Positions 1 through 6,800 of a stretch of DNA of 9,351 nt are shown in pieces. The position numbers were made by a program, and so were the translations under genes. This stretch comes from an uncultured Clostridia bacterium (GTDB lineage Bacteria > Bacillota > Clostridia > Christensenellales > Borkfalkiaceae). The stretch spans positions 1 to 9,351 of the forward strand of contig CAMWQS010000058.1 in NCBI GenBank assembly GCA_947176485.1, read 5' to 3'. The notes beneath the pieces are model-generated. The model made no database searches and was not told where the DNA came from. It was given only the letters and a program-made list of their open reading frames with translations. Within the stretch, counting starts at the first letter, position 1, and each line of letters starts with the position of its first letter.

Positions 1-2
1 TA

Positions 3-398
3 AAGTTTGGCATAAGTGATTTTTTAAATAAAAAATTAGGTGAAGTATCGGGAGGTGATAGACAAATTGTTTCTTTCTGTGCGTCAATTATTCAAGATAC
101 AAAAATTATAATTTTGGACGAGCCGACTTCCGCTCTTGATATTAGAAATCAGCATAAGATTTTAAAGTTATTAAAAGAAATATCAGTTAATGAAAATAAA
201 ACTGTTATTCTATCTTCACATAACCCTAACCACGCTCTTTATTTGAATAGTAATGTCTTTCTTATAAAGGACGGAAAAGTTCTAAATAGCGGAACAGCGC
301 AAGAGCTTATAACGATAGAAAATTTGCAGGAAATTTACGGCAATGAAATTTGCCTGAGTAATCAATTAGAGTATTCCGAAATAACATTTAAAGATTAA
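3..398 (+). CDS. ABC transporter ATP-binding protein, FecE/BtuD type (3' part only)
   Basis: This is the C-terminal 131 codons of an ABC ATPase that powers uptake across the membrane; the start and Walker A lie left of the window. The open frame runs from base 3. It contains the ABC signature VSGGDRQ (45-65), Walker B IIILDEP with catalytic Glu at 120-122, the D-loop SALD, and an H-loop His (219-221) in SSHNPNHA. The tail, with KDGKVLNSGTAQELI followed by ENLQEIYG, is typical of the siderophore/haem/cobalamin family (FecE, FepC, BtuD), in which the ATPase works with FecCD-type permeases and a binding protein. Those partners would lie upstream and are not visible, so the substrate cannot be stated. 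The gene is AT-rich and is followed directly by a strong terminator, so it is probably the last gene of its operon. Confidence 0.9.
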   Translation, partial: KFGISDFLNKKLGEVSGGDRQIVSFCASIIQDTKIIILDEPTSALDIRNQHKILKLLKEISVNENKTVILSSHNPNHALYLNSNVFLIKDGKVLNSGTAQELITIENLQEIYGNEICLSNQLEYSEITFKD

Positions 399-409
399 AA
401 TAAAATAAA

Positions 410-438
410 GTCGTACTTTAATAGTACGGCTTTTTTTT
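410..438 (+). terminator. Rho-independent terminator of the ABC ATPase gene
   Basis: An 8-bp stem, GTCGTACT (410-417) with AGTACGGC (423-430), includes one G-T pair and a 5-nt loop. It is followed by eight T residues (431-438) and lies 12 nt after the ATPase stop codon. Confidence 0.92.
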
Positions 439-449
439 GCATAAAAAAA

Positions 450-511
450 GAACGCAAGTCAGGGTGTTCGACTTACGTTCGGAATGGTGCACCATTAGTA
501 ATCAGTCGAAC
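450..511. repeat. Cluster of inverted repeats with competing hairpins
   Basis: Three symmetric elements are packed together. First, GAACGCAAGTC (450-460) pairs with GACTTACGTTC (470-480) with one mismatch. Second, AATGGTGCACCATT (483-496) is a perfect 14-bp palindrome. Third, GTTCGACT (466-473) is perfectly complementary to AGTCGAAC (504-511) and encloses the palindrome. The first and third pairings share bases and so exclude each other. Seven A residues (443-449) precede the first hairpin, so on the minus strand it resembles an intrinsic terminator, but no minus-strand gene lies to the right that would need it. The role is unknown; a recombination or regulatory site, or a decayed repeat, are possible. 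Confidence 0.6.
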
Positions 512-559
512 TTATTTGTAAATTCAAATGAGCTGCGGCTGATTATTTTTAAATTATAG

Positions 560-565
560 TATAAT
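560..565 (+). promoter_or_regulatory. Possible -10 box for the 580 gene
   Basis: A perfect TATAAT lies 14 nt upstream of the ATG at 580. No good -35 is seen at the expected distance (537-542 is GGCTGA). If this box is used, transcription would start about 8 nt before the ATG and the message would be nearly leaderless. Confidence 0.35.
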
Positions 566-579
566 AGGTTGAAATCAAT

Positions 580-1053
580 ATGCCAAGCTCTGAAGATTTT
601 GAAATAAGAAATCAAGATTTTGAAATAAGAAATCAACGTTTTATTTTAATAATGTTTATTTTTCTTATAGTATTTTCTGTCATATTTGCTGTTGGTTATA
701 CTATAAGAATGACTGTAGACCTTTCCGCTAAGCCTATAGAATGGTGCGTTATTATAGCTCCCGCAATACTATTACTGTTAGCCGTTGCGGGAATTATCTG
801 TTGTTACAAAGTCAAGTTTATCTTTAAAGATAACACTTTTATGTATAAGGAGCCATTCAAAAAACCGAAGTCGGCAAACGCTGAAAATATTTCTTGCGTA
901 AACGTCCATAAGGGTATTAAAGTTCACGAAGTAATATTTATTGATAAAAAAGGTAAAGCAGTTCTATCTTTTACCGACGACGGAACAGTAATAATATGCA
1001 AAGCTTTTACTAATACGCTTAACCGTCTTAATATTCCCATTAATTACATTTAA
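580..1053 (+). CDS. Small two-TM membrane protein, unknown function
   Basis: This 157-aa protein is not recognised. It has a short polar N-terminus, two hydrophobic segments (about residues 21-42 and 55-76) and a soluble C-terminal part (77-157) rich in alternating beta-type stretches such as VHEVIFIDKK and AVLSFTDDG. The overall plan resembles small bacterial membrane proteins with a PH-like tail, but that is only a shape argument. Residues 6-12 and 13-19 are an exact repeat (DFEIRNQ), encoded by a 21-bp direct tandem duplication. No convincing Shine-Dalgarno precedes the ATG: TAGG at 565-568 is 11 nt away. The frame is closed upstream by a stop at 565-567, and the next ATG (652) would cut into the first TM and also lacks an RBS. 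The coding sequence is AT-rich, like its left neighbour and unlike the signalling operon. Confidence 0.7.
   Translation: MPSSEDFEIRNQDFEIRNQRFILIMFIFLIVFSVIFAVGYTIRMTVDLSAKPIEWCVIIAPAILLLLAVAGIICCYKVKFIFKDNTFMYKEPFKKPKSANAENISCVNVHKGIKVHEVIFIDKKGKAVLSFTDDGTVIICKAFTNTLNRLNIPINYI
595..636 (+). repeat. Exact 21-bp tandem duplication inside the 580 gene
   Basis: Bases 595-615 and 616-636 are identical and in frame, each encoding DFEIRNQ. Because the unit is a multiple of three, gain or loss of a copy would keep the frame and only lengthen or shorten the cytoplasmic N-terminus. Confidence 0.95.
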
Positions 1054-1153
1054 TAGTTGTTAAAACTTGTAAAACGTATTCGAAGTGTAAAATAACAAGT
1101 TCGACATTATTCCCGTTTCTGCAAAGCGAGCAATGGGTAAAATCTTCATTTTA

Positions 1154-1182
1154 TTGACTTTACTCCCTCTGCGTGATAAAAT
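1154..1182 (+). promoter_or_regulatory. Sigma-A promoter of the 1220 gene
   Basis: TTGACT (1154-1159) and TAAAAT (1177-1182) are separated by 17 nt. The predicted start near 1189 gives a leader of about 30 nt that contains the RBS. The gene therefore appears to be its own transcription unit. Confidence 0.8.
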
Positions 1183-1219
1183 TTAGTTGCAAAAAAATCT
1201 TTCCAAAGAGGTTTAGTCT

Positions 1220-1753
1220 ATGACCGCCGAAATACTTTCAATCATTGCGGTTTGTATTAGTGGAATTACCGCTGTTTGCTCCGCAACAATCCCCGCCATT
1301 TTAAATTATCGAGTAAAAAAAGAAGAGTTAAGAGATAAGAAAAAACGAGAAGAAACACAAGCATATGAAGCTAAATTTAAGGAATTTTATCAAGCCCATT
1401 TAAAAGTATTAAAGGAGTTTTCTGAGCTTTATATTCAATGGGGCGGCTCTACTACTTGGGCTAAAAAATACGCATTAATTGACTATATCTATAAAATTGC
1501 ACCCGAATTTCGTTTGTGGTTAAAAAATCGACTACTTGAATTTGCTAGCAAAGTAGAAAACCATAAAACCGAAGATAACATCGACGAATATTATCAAAAT
1601 TGTGTAAAAGGCATTTTACACAGCTACGGTGTGAATGTATCATCTTGCACTCCAGATATTTTTATGTCGGATATGCTGAAAGTCGTTTTAAGAGAACAAT
1701 TTGATAAACTTCAACACGCTACAAGCAAAGATTTTCATTTTCACAAACTTTAA
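1220..1753 (+). CDS. Single-TM protein with charged coiled-coil segment, unknown function
   Basis: This 177-aa protein is not recognised. One N-terminal hydrophobic helix (about residues 5-28) is followed by a very charged stretch (31-55, rich in K and E, likely helical or coiled coil). A mostly alpha-helical soluble part follows, with aromatic-rich patches (FYQAHLK, ELYIQWGG, APEFRLWLKNR). The layout, an N-terminal anchor with a long cytoplasmic helical domain, is common among uncharacterised accessory and phage-associated proteins. AAAGAGG (1205-1211) lies 8 nt before the ATG, so the start is well supported, and a good promoter is placed upstream. No terminator follows directly; the nearest plus-strand one is at 2089-2121. 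AT-rich composition and lack of a recognisable family fit an accessory gene. Confidence 0.78.
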   Translation: MTAEILSIIAVCISGITAVCSATIPAILNYRVKKEELRDKKKREETQAYEAKFKEFYQAHLKVLKEFSELYIQWGGSTTWAKKYALIDYIYKIAPEFRLWLKNRLLEFASKVENHKTEDNIDEYYQNCVKGILHSYGVNVSSCTPDIFMSDMLKVVLREQFDKLQHATSKDFHFHKL

Positions 1754-1899
1754 CGAAGCACGCATAATATACCACTAGCATTAAGAACAAGAGTCCTATT
1801 GTTTAAAAGATATATTCACCAAACGTAAATTAACGCTTTTTATTTGCCCATTTTTACTACATACGCCATATAAGAGCTTCACCGAAATTGGACATGGTA
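1754..1899. other. Gene-free AT-rich spacer
   Basis: No open frame with an RBS, no terminator next to the upstream stop and no convincing promoter is seen. The closest promoter-like match is TTGCCC (1846-1851) with CATATA 17 nt downstream, which is poor. Confidence 0.6.
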
Positions 1900-2085
1900 G
1901 CATAAAACTTAAATTATGCAGTTCGACTTTATTATCAAACTGCGCACCAAAAGCCCCCAAGGTTACTTGGGGGCTTTATCGTGTGCCGTAAGACTAAGAA
2001 TTCCTACGGATGCGTGCGAGGGCTTTGCCCGACGCTCTGCCGAGGGCTCCCGAAGGGAAACGGCAGAATTCCTTACGGCGCTACC
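1900..2085 (+). ncRNA. Candidate structured RNA or palindromic repeat element
   Basis: There is no credible gene here, but several stems follow one another. GCATAA (1900-1905) pairs with TTATGC (1914-1919). GCAGTT (1918-1923) pairs with AACTGC (1938-1943). A perfect 12-bp stem, AAAGCCCCCAAG (1950-1961) with CTTGGGGGCTTT (1966-1977), has a 4-nt loop. A branched fold is closed by GCCGTAAG (1985-1992) with CTTACGGC (2072-2079) and continued by GAATTC (1998-2003) with GAATTC (2066-2071). It encloses two GC-rich arms: GGGC/GCCC (2020-2023, 2027-2030) plus GCG/CGC, and CTGCCG/CGGCAG (2037-2042, 2061-2066) with inner TCCC/GGGA. It is much more GC-rich than its surroundings and is followed by a plus-strand terminator. 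It could be a small RNA or an interspersed mobile palindromic repeat; no family is recognised. Confidence 0.5.
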
Positions 2086-2088
2086 CAC

Positions 2089-2121
2089 CGCAACCTAATT
2101 CGAATATTAGGTTGCGTTTTT
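2089..2121 (+). terminator. Strong Rho-independent terminator at the end of the structured element
   Basis: A perfect 11-bp stem, CGCAACCTAAT (2089-2099) with ATTAGGTTGCG (2106-2116), has a 6-nt loop and is followed by TTTTTATTT. It would end any plus-strand transcript coming from the structured element or from the 1220 gene. Confidence 0.9.
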
Positions 2122-2131
2122 ATTTACAATG

Positions 2132-2164
2132 AAAAAGCCGAATTTGCTGTAAAAGCAATTCGGC
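2132..2164 (-). terminator. Rho-independent terminator of the GNAT gene
   Basis: Read on the minus strand, GCCGAATTGC (2164-2155) pairs with GCAAATTCGGC (2147-2137) with one bulged base. It is followed by five T residues (2136-2132) and lies 26 nt beyond the acetyltransferase stop codon. It faces the plus-strand terminator at 2089-2121, so the two units converge here. Confidence 0.88.
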
Positions 2165-2190
2165 AATTCTACACTAAATTGAAATTTATC

Positions 2191-2673
2191 TTACAATATT
2201 TTTTCCATACCTATTTTTTGTATGTGCATCCCTATTCTCTCATAGAAAGCTACGGCATTTTTATTATCTGCCCATACATTAAGAGTTACGTTATAGCAAC
2301 CGCATTTTTTTGCAAATTCAATTACGTATTCATACAACAATTTTCCTATACCTTTACCGCGACAAGTTTCGTCCACGCACAAATCGTCAATATAGAGCGT
2401 TGTATTATCGGTATGCGACGGCTCGTCGCCGTTGTTTATTAACACGCAAAACGCATAACCTAACACTTTGCCGTTTTGAGTTGCAACAAATATAGGTTTA
2501 GTTTCATCTGTAAGAATTTGCCTTAACTGTTCGTCAGTATATTTTTTTGCGCCGGGAACAAATAAATCAGGGCGTGCATCACTGTGTACTTTGTGAACCT
2601 GAAAAAGCAAGCAGTCAATCATTTCAATATCAGACAGTTTTGCTCTGCGAATTTCAATTTCATTATTCTGCAT
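2191..2673 (-). CDS. GNAT family N-acetyltransferase
   Basis: This 160-aa protein is a single-domain GNAT enzyme, which transfers the acetyl group of acetyl-CoA to an amine; the substrate cannot be told. The acetyl-CoA pyrophosphate-binding motif A is clear: the strand LYIDDLCVDE runs into RGKGIG (residues 105-110) and the following helix. Earlier pieces HSDARPDLF and IFVATQNGKVLGYAF, and the C-terminal NVWADNKNAVAFYERIGM, match the usual fold order and full domain length. The ATG at 2673 is preferred: AGG at 2687-2685 stands 11 nt before it, whereas the in-frame TTG at 2682 would leave only 2 nt. The gene has its own promoter (2716-2744) and terminator (2132-2164), so it is monocistronic. 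Confidence 0.9.
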   Translation of the reverse strand: MQNNEIEIRRAKLSDIEMIDCLLFQVHKVHSDARPDLFVPGAKKYTDEQLRQILTDETKPIFVATQNGKVLGYAFCVLINNGDEPSHTDNTTLYIDDLCVDETCRGKGIGKLLYEYVIEFAKKCGCYNVTLNVWADNKNAVAFYERIGMHIQKIGMEKIL

Positions 2674-2715
2674 TGATATCAAAACCTCGTTATATTACTG
2701 TTTATAGTACAAATT

Positions 2716-2744
2716 ATTATAGCGTGTTTGCTTAATAAATGCAA
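2716..2744 (-). promoter_or_regulatory. Sigma-A promoter of the GNAT gene
   Basis: On the minus strand, TTGCAT (2744-2739) and a perfect TATAAT (2721-2716) are separated by 17 nt, giving a start near 2709 and a leader of about 36 nt. Confidence 0.85.
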
Positions 2745-2803
2745 GTATAAAATGACTTTGACACTGTGCCGGGTGCTTGTTTGTTTATAATAAAATAAGC
2801 ATT

Positions 2804-2838
2804 AAAAAAGGCGAGCCGATGAAAGCGGTTCGCCTTTT
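2804..2838 (-). terminator. Terminator of the lipoprotein gene, possibly bidirectional
   Basis: The arms AAAAGGCGAGCCG (2806-2818) and CGGTTCGCCTTTT (2826-2838) pair across a 7-nt loop with one non-Watson-Crick position, which is G-U on the plus strand and A-C on the minus strand. Six T residues follow on the minus strand and four on the plus strand. It starts 17 nt after the lipoprotein stop codon. Confidence 0.85.
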
Positions 2839-2854
2839 AATATATCGTAATGTA

Positions 2855-3274
2855 TTACTCTGCTTTCTCCAACGCAAATGAAAAACTGCCCTCGTTGCAC
2901 GTGCCGTCCGATTCAATTATTACGTAAATCGTTTTATTGCCTGTAAAAGCTTCGGTTTTTCCTTTAATAGAGCCGTCGGTTCCGATTTCAAATAAGTCTA
3001 GCTTTTCACCGTTAAAGTCGTAGTAAACTTTTATATTTCCTTCTTCCAACGACGCTTCATAAGTTAAATATACTTCGTCAGCACCTTGGTTTTTTAATTG
3101 CATTGCGCACGTTCCACTAAAACTGCCAAATGAAATCGACGTCTCATTCGACGTTCTCGTCGTTACTATCGCCGTCCCGCTGTAATTACTTGCATATCCG
3201 TTTGTACAAGCAGATAACGCAAAGCACAAAACCAACGCCATAACCGCAACGATTATACCTGCAAATTTCTTCAT
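2855..3274 (-). CDS. Small secreted lipoprotein, unknown function
   Basis: This 139-aa protein has a classic lipoprotein signal peptide: MKK, then a hydrophobic core from about residue 5 to 20, then the lipobox LSAC with Cys23 as the expected lipidated residue. The mature part (about 117 aa) looks beta-rich and acidic, with alternating segments such as VYLTYEASLEEGNIKVYYDF and KTIYVIIESDGT, which suggests a small beta-sandwich on the outside of the membrane. No family is recognised. The ATG is supported by GGAG 6 nt upstream. It has its own promoter and terminator, and a perfect inverted repeat surrounds its -10 box, so expression is probably controlled by a repressor or activator. The Nudix gene ends about 110 nt upstream on the same strand with no clear terminator, so some read-through into this gene is possible. 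Confidence 0.88.
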   Translation of the reverse strand: MKKFAGIIVAVMALVLCFALSACTNGYASNYSGTAIVTTRTSNETSISFGSFSGTCAMQLKNQGADEVYLTYEASLEEGNIKVYYDFNGEKLDLFEIGTDGSIKGKTEAFTGNKTIYVIIESDGTCNEGSFSFALEKAE

Positions 3275-3290
3275 AATACTCTCCGTAAAT

Positions 3291-3327
3291 TATCGTTTGT
3301 TGCTAAAATATTATAACACAAACGATA
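3291..3327. promoter_or_regulatory. Operator-like inverted repeat at the lipoprotein promoter
   Basis: TATCGTTTGT (3291-3300) and ACAAACGATA (3318-3327) are perfect 10-bp inverted repeats separated by 17 nt. They bracket the -10 box (3310-3315) and the probable transcription start, as a dimeric regulator site would. The regulator is unknown. Confidence 0.6.
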
Positions 3328-3338
3328 TCGGCTTGCAA
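3310..3338 (-). promoter_or_regulatory. Sigma-A promoter of the lipoprotein gene
   Basis: On the minus strand, TTGCAA (3338-3333) and a perfect TATAAT (3315-3310) are separated by 17 nt. The start is expected near 3303, inside the inverted repeat. Confidence 0.85.
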
Positions 3339-3382
3339 CCGTATTAAGTATGCAAAAATACCGTTTGGATACTCAGAATGAC

Positions 3383-3859
3383 TTATTCGATTACGGTAAT
3401 CAGTTTTAAGTCTTTCGGTAAATTGCCTATTTCCTTTTTTATAAATTCCGGTACTATATATTTATCATTCAGCTCGCTTACATTCAGCCATTCGAAGGTT
3501 AGCGTGTGCTTTCCTTCTTTAAACACGAATTTGTTGCCTTTTTCTAAAATATCCGTATGTGAAATATCCACCAAAAAATAAAAGCAAAGCTCGTGATATC
3601 TGTCTTTATTTACCTTTTCGGTAAAAAAGTTTTGGCAAACCCAAAGCGGGCGAACGATTTCGGCGTTTACGTTCATTTCTTCTTTGATTTCTCTTAAAAC
3701 GGCGGTTTCAGCGGTTTCGTGCAATTCGACTTTTCCGCCGATAAGATAATAATACGGGGCGTTTTCGTCCGTCATTGCCAAGAGCTTATTACCGTTAAGA
3801 ATTACGGCGCAAGCCCTGTAATTAAATCTGCCGTTTTCCGTTTTTAATACAACGTCCAT
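3383..3859 (-). CDS. Nudix family hydrolase
   Basis: This 158-aa protein carries a Nudix box, the metal-binding catalytic loop that hydrolyses nucleoside diphosphates linked to another moiety. With G42 as the first position, it reads GKVELHE (42-48), seven residues, then REIKEE (56-61) followed by MNV. All catalytic acids (E57, E60, E61) are present; the usual Gly near the end of the box is Asn63. The substrate cannot be inferred. The in-frame TTG at 3871 is rejected because GGGGG (3868-3864) sits 4-5 nt before the ATG at 3859 as a ribosome binding site. The start lies 30 nt after the end of the kinase gene with no terminator between, so it is probably the last gene of the signalling operon. 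No clear terminator follows it. Confidence 0.9.
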   Translation of the reverse strand: MDVVLKTENGRFNYRACAVILNGNKLLAMTDENAPYYYLIGGKVELHETAETAVLREIKEEMNVNAEIVRPLWVCQNFFTEKVNKDRYHELCFYFLVDISHTDILEKGNKFVFKEGKHTLTFEWLNVSELNDKYIVPEFIKKEIGNLPKDLKLITVIE

Positions 3860-3889
3860 TTTTACCCCCAAGCAATTTTGTAAAGACGG

Positions 3890-6800
3890 TTATTTTAAAA
3901 TGTCGGACAGGGTTTTCATGAGTTTTGCTAAGTCTATCGGTTTAGCCGCAAAGCCGTTCATTCCCGCGTCCATTGCCGCCTTCTTGTCCTCCTCGAAGGC
4001 GTTCGCCGTCATTGCAACGATAGGCGTTGCCGCCTTTGCGGAATCGTCCAGCGCACGAATTGCCCTCGTCGCCTCGTAGCCGTTCATAATGGGCATTTGC
4101 ACGTCCATAAGTATTATATCGTACGTACCGGCGGGATTATTTTTAACGCGCTCCACTGCCACGCTTCCGTCGTCCGCCGTATCGACGGTGAACCCGACGT
4201 CTTCCAAAATTTCCTGCGCAATCTCTTGGTTAAGCTCGTTGTCTTCAACCAAAAGAAGCTTCTTCCCGTCAAAACGCTGCGCTGAATTCTTTTCGTCTGC
4301 GCTTTCTTGCTCGGCACCAAGCGACTGCGCGGTACCGTCGGCAACGCGGAAACAGAACTTCACGGTAAACTCCGAACCCTTGCCCACATCGCTTTCAACC
4401 GTGATGGTGCCGCCCATCAAATCAACGAGGTTTTTAGTGATGGCAAGTCCGAGCCCCGTTCCTTGAATGCCGCTTACGGTGGAGGTCTGCTCACGCTCGA
4501 AGGGTTCGAAAACGTGTTGCAAGAATTCTGGGCTCATACCTATGCCGGTATCTTTGACCTTGAACTCGTAGGAAGCGTATCCTTCACGCGCTTCCGCCGT
4601 CTGAATAACGCTGACGCCGACTCCGCCCGTCTTGGTATACTTTACGGCGTTGCTTATAATATTCAAAAGCACTTGGTTCAAACGGAGCTTATCGCAAACG
4701 ACTATCCCGTTAGTAACGTTTACCATATCGACGTTGAAGTCAAGCTGCTTTGCTTTAACGTCGGCTTGGACTATGGTTTGCAAATCACGCATAATTTCGG
4801 GAAGGCTTGCTTCCTTCTCGTCGATTTTGACCTTGCCGCTTTCAATTCGGCTCATATCCAGCACGTCGTTGATAAGGCTTAAAAGGTGATTGCCCGAGGT
4901 CATAATCTTGCCAAGATAATCGCGTATTTGCTCCTTCTCGTCAAGGTGCTTCTCTGCCAAAGAGGTAAAGCCGATTATGGCGTTCATAGGCGTGCGGATG
5001 TCGTGGGACATACTGTTTAAGAAGGTTGTCTTGGACTTGTTTGCGTATTGCGCTTGCTCCAACGCCTCGGTAAGCACTGCCTTTTGTTCCTGCTCCTTGC
5101 GGATAACCTCGTCAATGTTTCTAAAGCCCGCAAGGATAAAGCCGCGCCCGTGCCCGTTATTCGAAATTCTTAAATAGGTATACTGCAGGTGGTGAATTTC
5201 ACCCCTGTCCTCTATGCGGTAGCTGCCGCGGTATTCACCTTCTGCGTTCAGCTTATCCTTTACGGTATCGAGTGCAAGTGCCTTCGAAAGCTCGTCTCTG
5301 TCCTCGGGGTGAACGCGGGTGCGGATATAATTTTCAAGAATAACGGCGTAGTTATATTCTTCAACCGAACCCTTCTTCAAGCCCTCGGTTACGTAGCCCT
5401 CTAACTTAATAATTTTTGCCGTGCCGTTTTCTTCGTCGACGGAATACACGTTTGCATAATCACGGCTTAAAGCTTCGACTATGGAAAGCTGTTCGCCCAT
5501 CTTTTTGTTGGACTGCTCGGTTGTGTGGAGTAGCTTTCTGTTCCACCGTCCGCGCAGATAGAGAAACAGTATAACGAATACCACGACGGCAAACGCGACG
5601 ACGATTGCAATTATAATTGCGGGGTTCGCCTTTAAGTACTGCCAAAAGCTTACGTCCTCAATATTATACGAGGTGTACTTCGCGGCAAGCTGGTTAAGCG
5701 TGTCGTCCGAGGTTTGCTTGATACACTTGTTCAGTATGGTTACGAGCTCGTGGTCGGTATCTTCGCTAACGTGCATACTGAAGCTCGTGCTCATACCGTT
5801 GACGGAGCTATAGTACAGCGAATTGGTTTGGTCGTGATTTATAAACCACTGTGCGGTATACGAATAGACGTAAGCCGCATCCGCCTCTCCTTTAAGTACG
5901 GCGCGCATAGCCTCCTCACCCGTAGCACAGCTTGCGACGGTATACCCCTCACGCTCGAGGGTTGCTTTGAATTGGGAATCTGCAAGAGCCACTTTCTTTA
6001 TTTCGCCCTTGTGGTCTTGACGGGTTACCCTTGCCATTCTCGCCGTCATATAGCTGTTGGTATTGAATGCGTGGGAGACGTTGCCCTCTTTGATATCGTC
6101 GGCATCTGTACTGTCAATTATCACGTTTATGCCGTCCGTGTCGGGAGCAACGAACTCATAATAATCGGAAAGCCCTACGAGCGACATCAGCTCGGAAAAA
6201 TAATCTGGCATAATGCCTTTTAACTCCCCGTTCTCGGTATAGGAATAGGGCGCTCTGTCGCCGACGGCGGTTACCTTTATTTTCTCGCCCGATTTTACTT
6301 TGTTTATGTATTCCTGCTCATATTCGGTAAAGGACAGTTCGGAAGAATAACTCGGCCCGTAGTACTTATAAAACAGCTCGTTTTTCCAGTCGCCCTCGTT
6401 GATATCCATCTGCCCGATAGCGTAATTTATCTCTTTAAGCAGTCCATTCGGGTCGCCGTCTTGAACGATTGCGTAAAAGTCATCGTTACCGATAATATCC
6501 AGCGTCTTTTCGTCATCAGGCTGCTTTCTTAAATCGCTGGAAATTATTGCGTCAACCTCTTTGTTCTTTAAAGCCTCTGCAAGCTCGTTATCCTTGTCGT
6601 ATTCCTTTACTTCGTATGAAAAATTCTTTTCTTTTGCAAACGTCTTTAAAATTTCGTTCTGCCTGTTGCCCGTTATCTGCCCGACGGTCATTCCGTCGTA
6701 CCCGTTATAATTTCCTCGGGTATAACGCTGCTCGTCGGCGCGTATTGACAAAACGGTATTTTTTCTGCCGATAGGAAGGGAAAAGTCGAATTTCTCTTCC

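Noticed and set aside
440..520. Integron attC site
   Set aside because: The repeat cores read GTTCGAC and GTCGAAC, which do not fit the GTTRRRY/RYYYAAC consensus, and no integrase is visible.
1916..2098. 60-codon plus-strand open frame over the structured element
   Set aside because: The amino acids simply mirror the palindromic repeats, and no RBS precedes it.
1981..2442. 153-codon plus-strand open frame running through the structured element into the GNAT gene
   Set aside because: It crosses a strong terminator and two inverted repeats, has no RBS, and its second half is antisense to the acetyltransferase.
2674..2682. TTG start adding three residues to the GNAT protein
   Set aside because: The only Shine-Dalgarno-like sequence is too close to the TTG and better spaced for the ATG at 2673.
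2758..2838. Perfect TTGACA (2758-2763) and perfect TATAAT (2786-2791) on the plus strand, just before the hairpin at 2804-2838
   Set aside because: The spacer is 22 nt, too long for a normal sigma-A promoter, and any transcript would be stopped almost at once with no gene behind it.
3860..3871. TTG start adding four residues to the Nudix protein
   Set aside because: The extension would consume the GGGGG ribosome binding site that serves the ATG at 3859.
4307..4882. 191-codon open frame on the plus strand
   Set aside because: It lies wholly antisense to the histidine kinase catalytic domains, has no RBS and no recognisable protein; it is a shadow of a GC-richer gene.
5714..6223. 169-codon open frame on the plus strand
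   Set aside because: It is antisense to the second solute-binding domain of the kinase, whose sense translation is clearly real.
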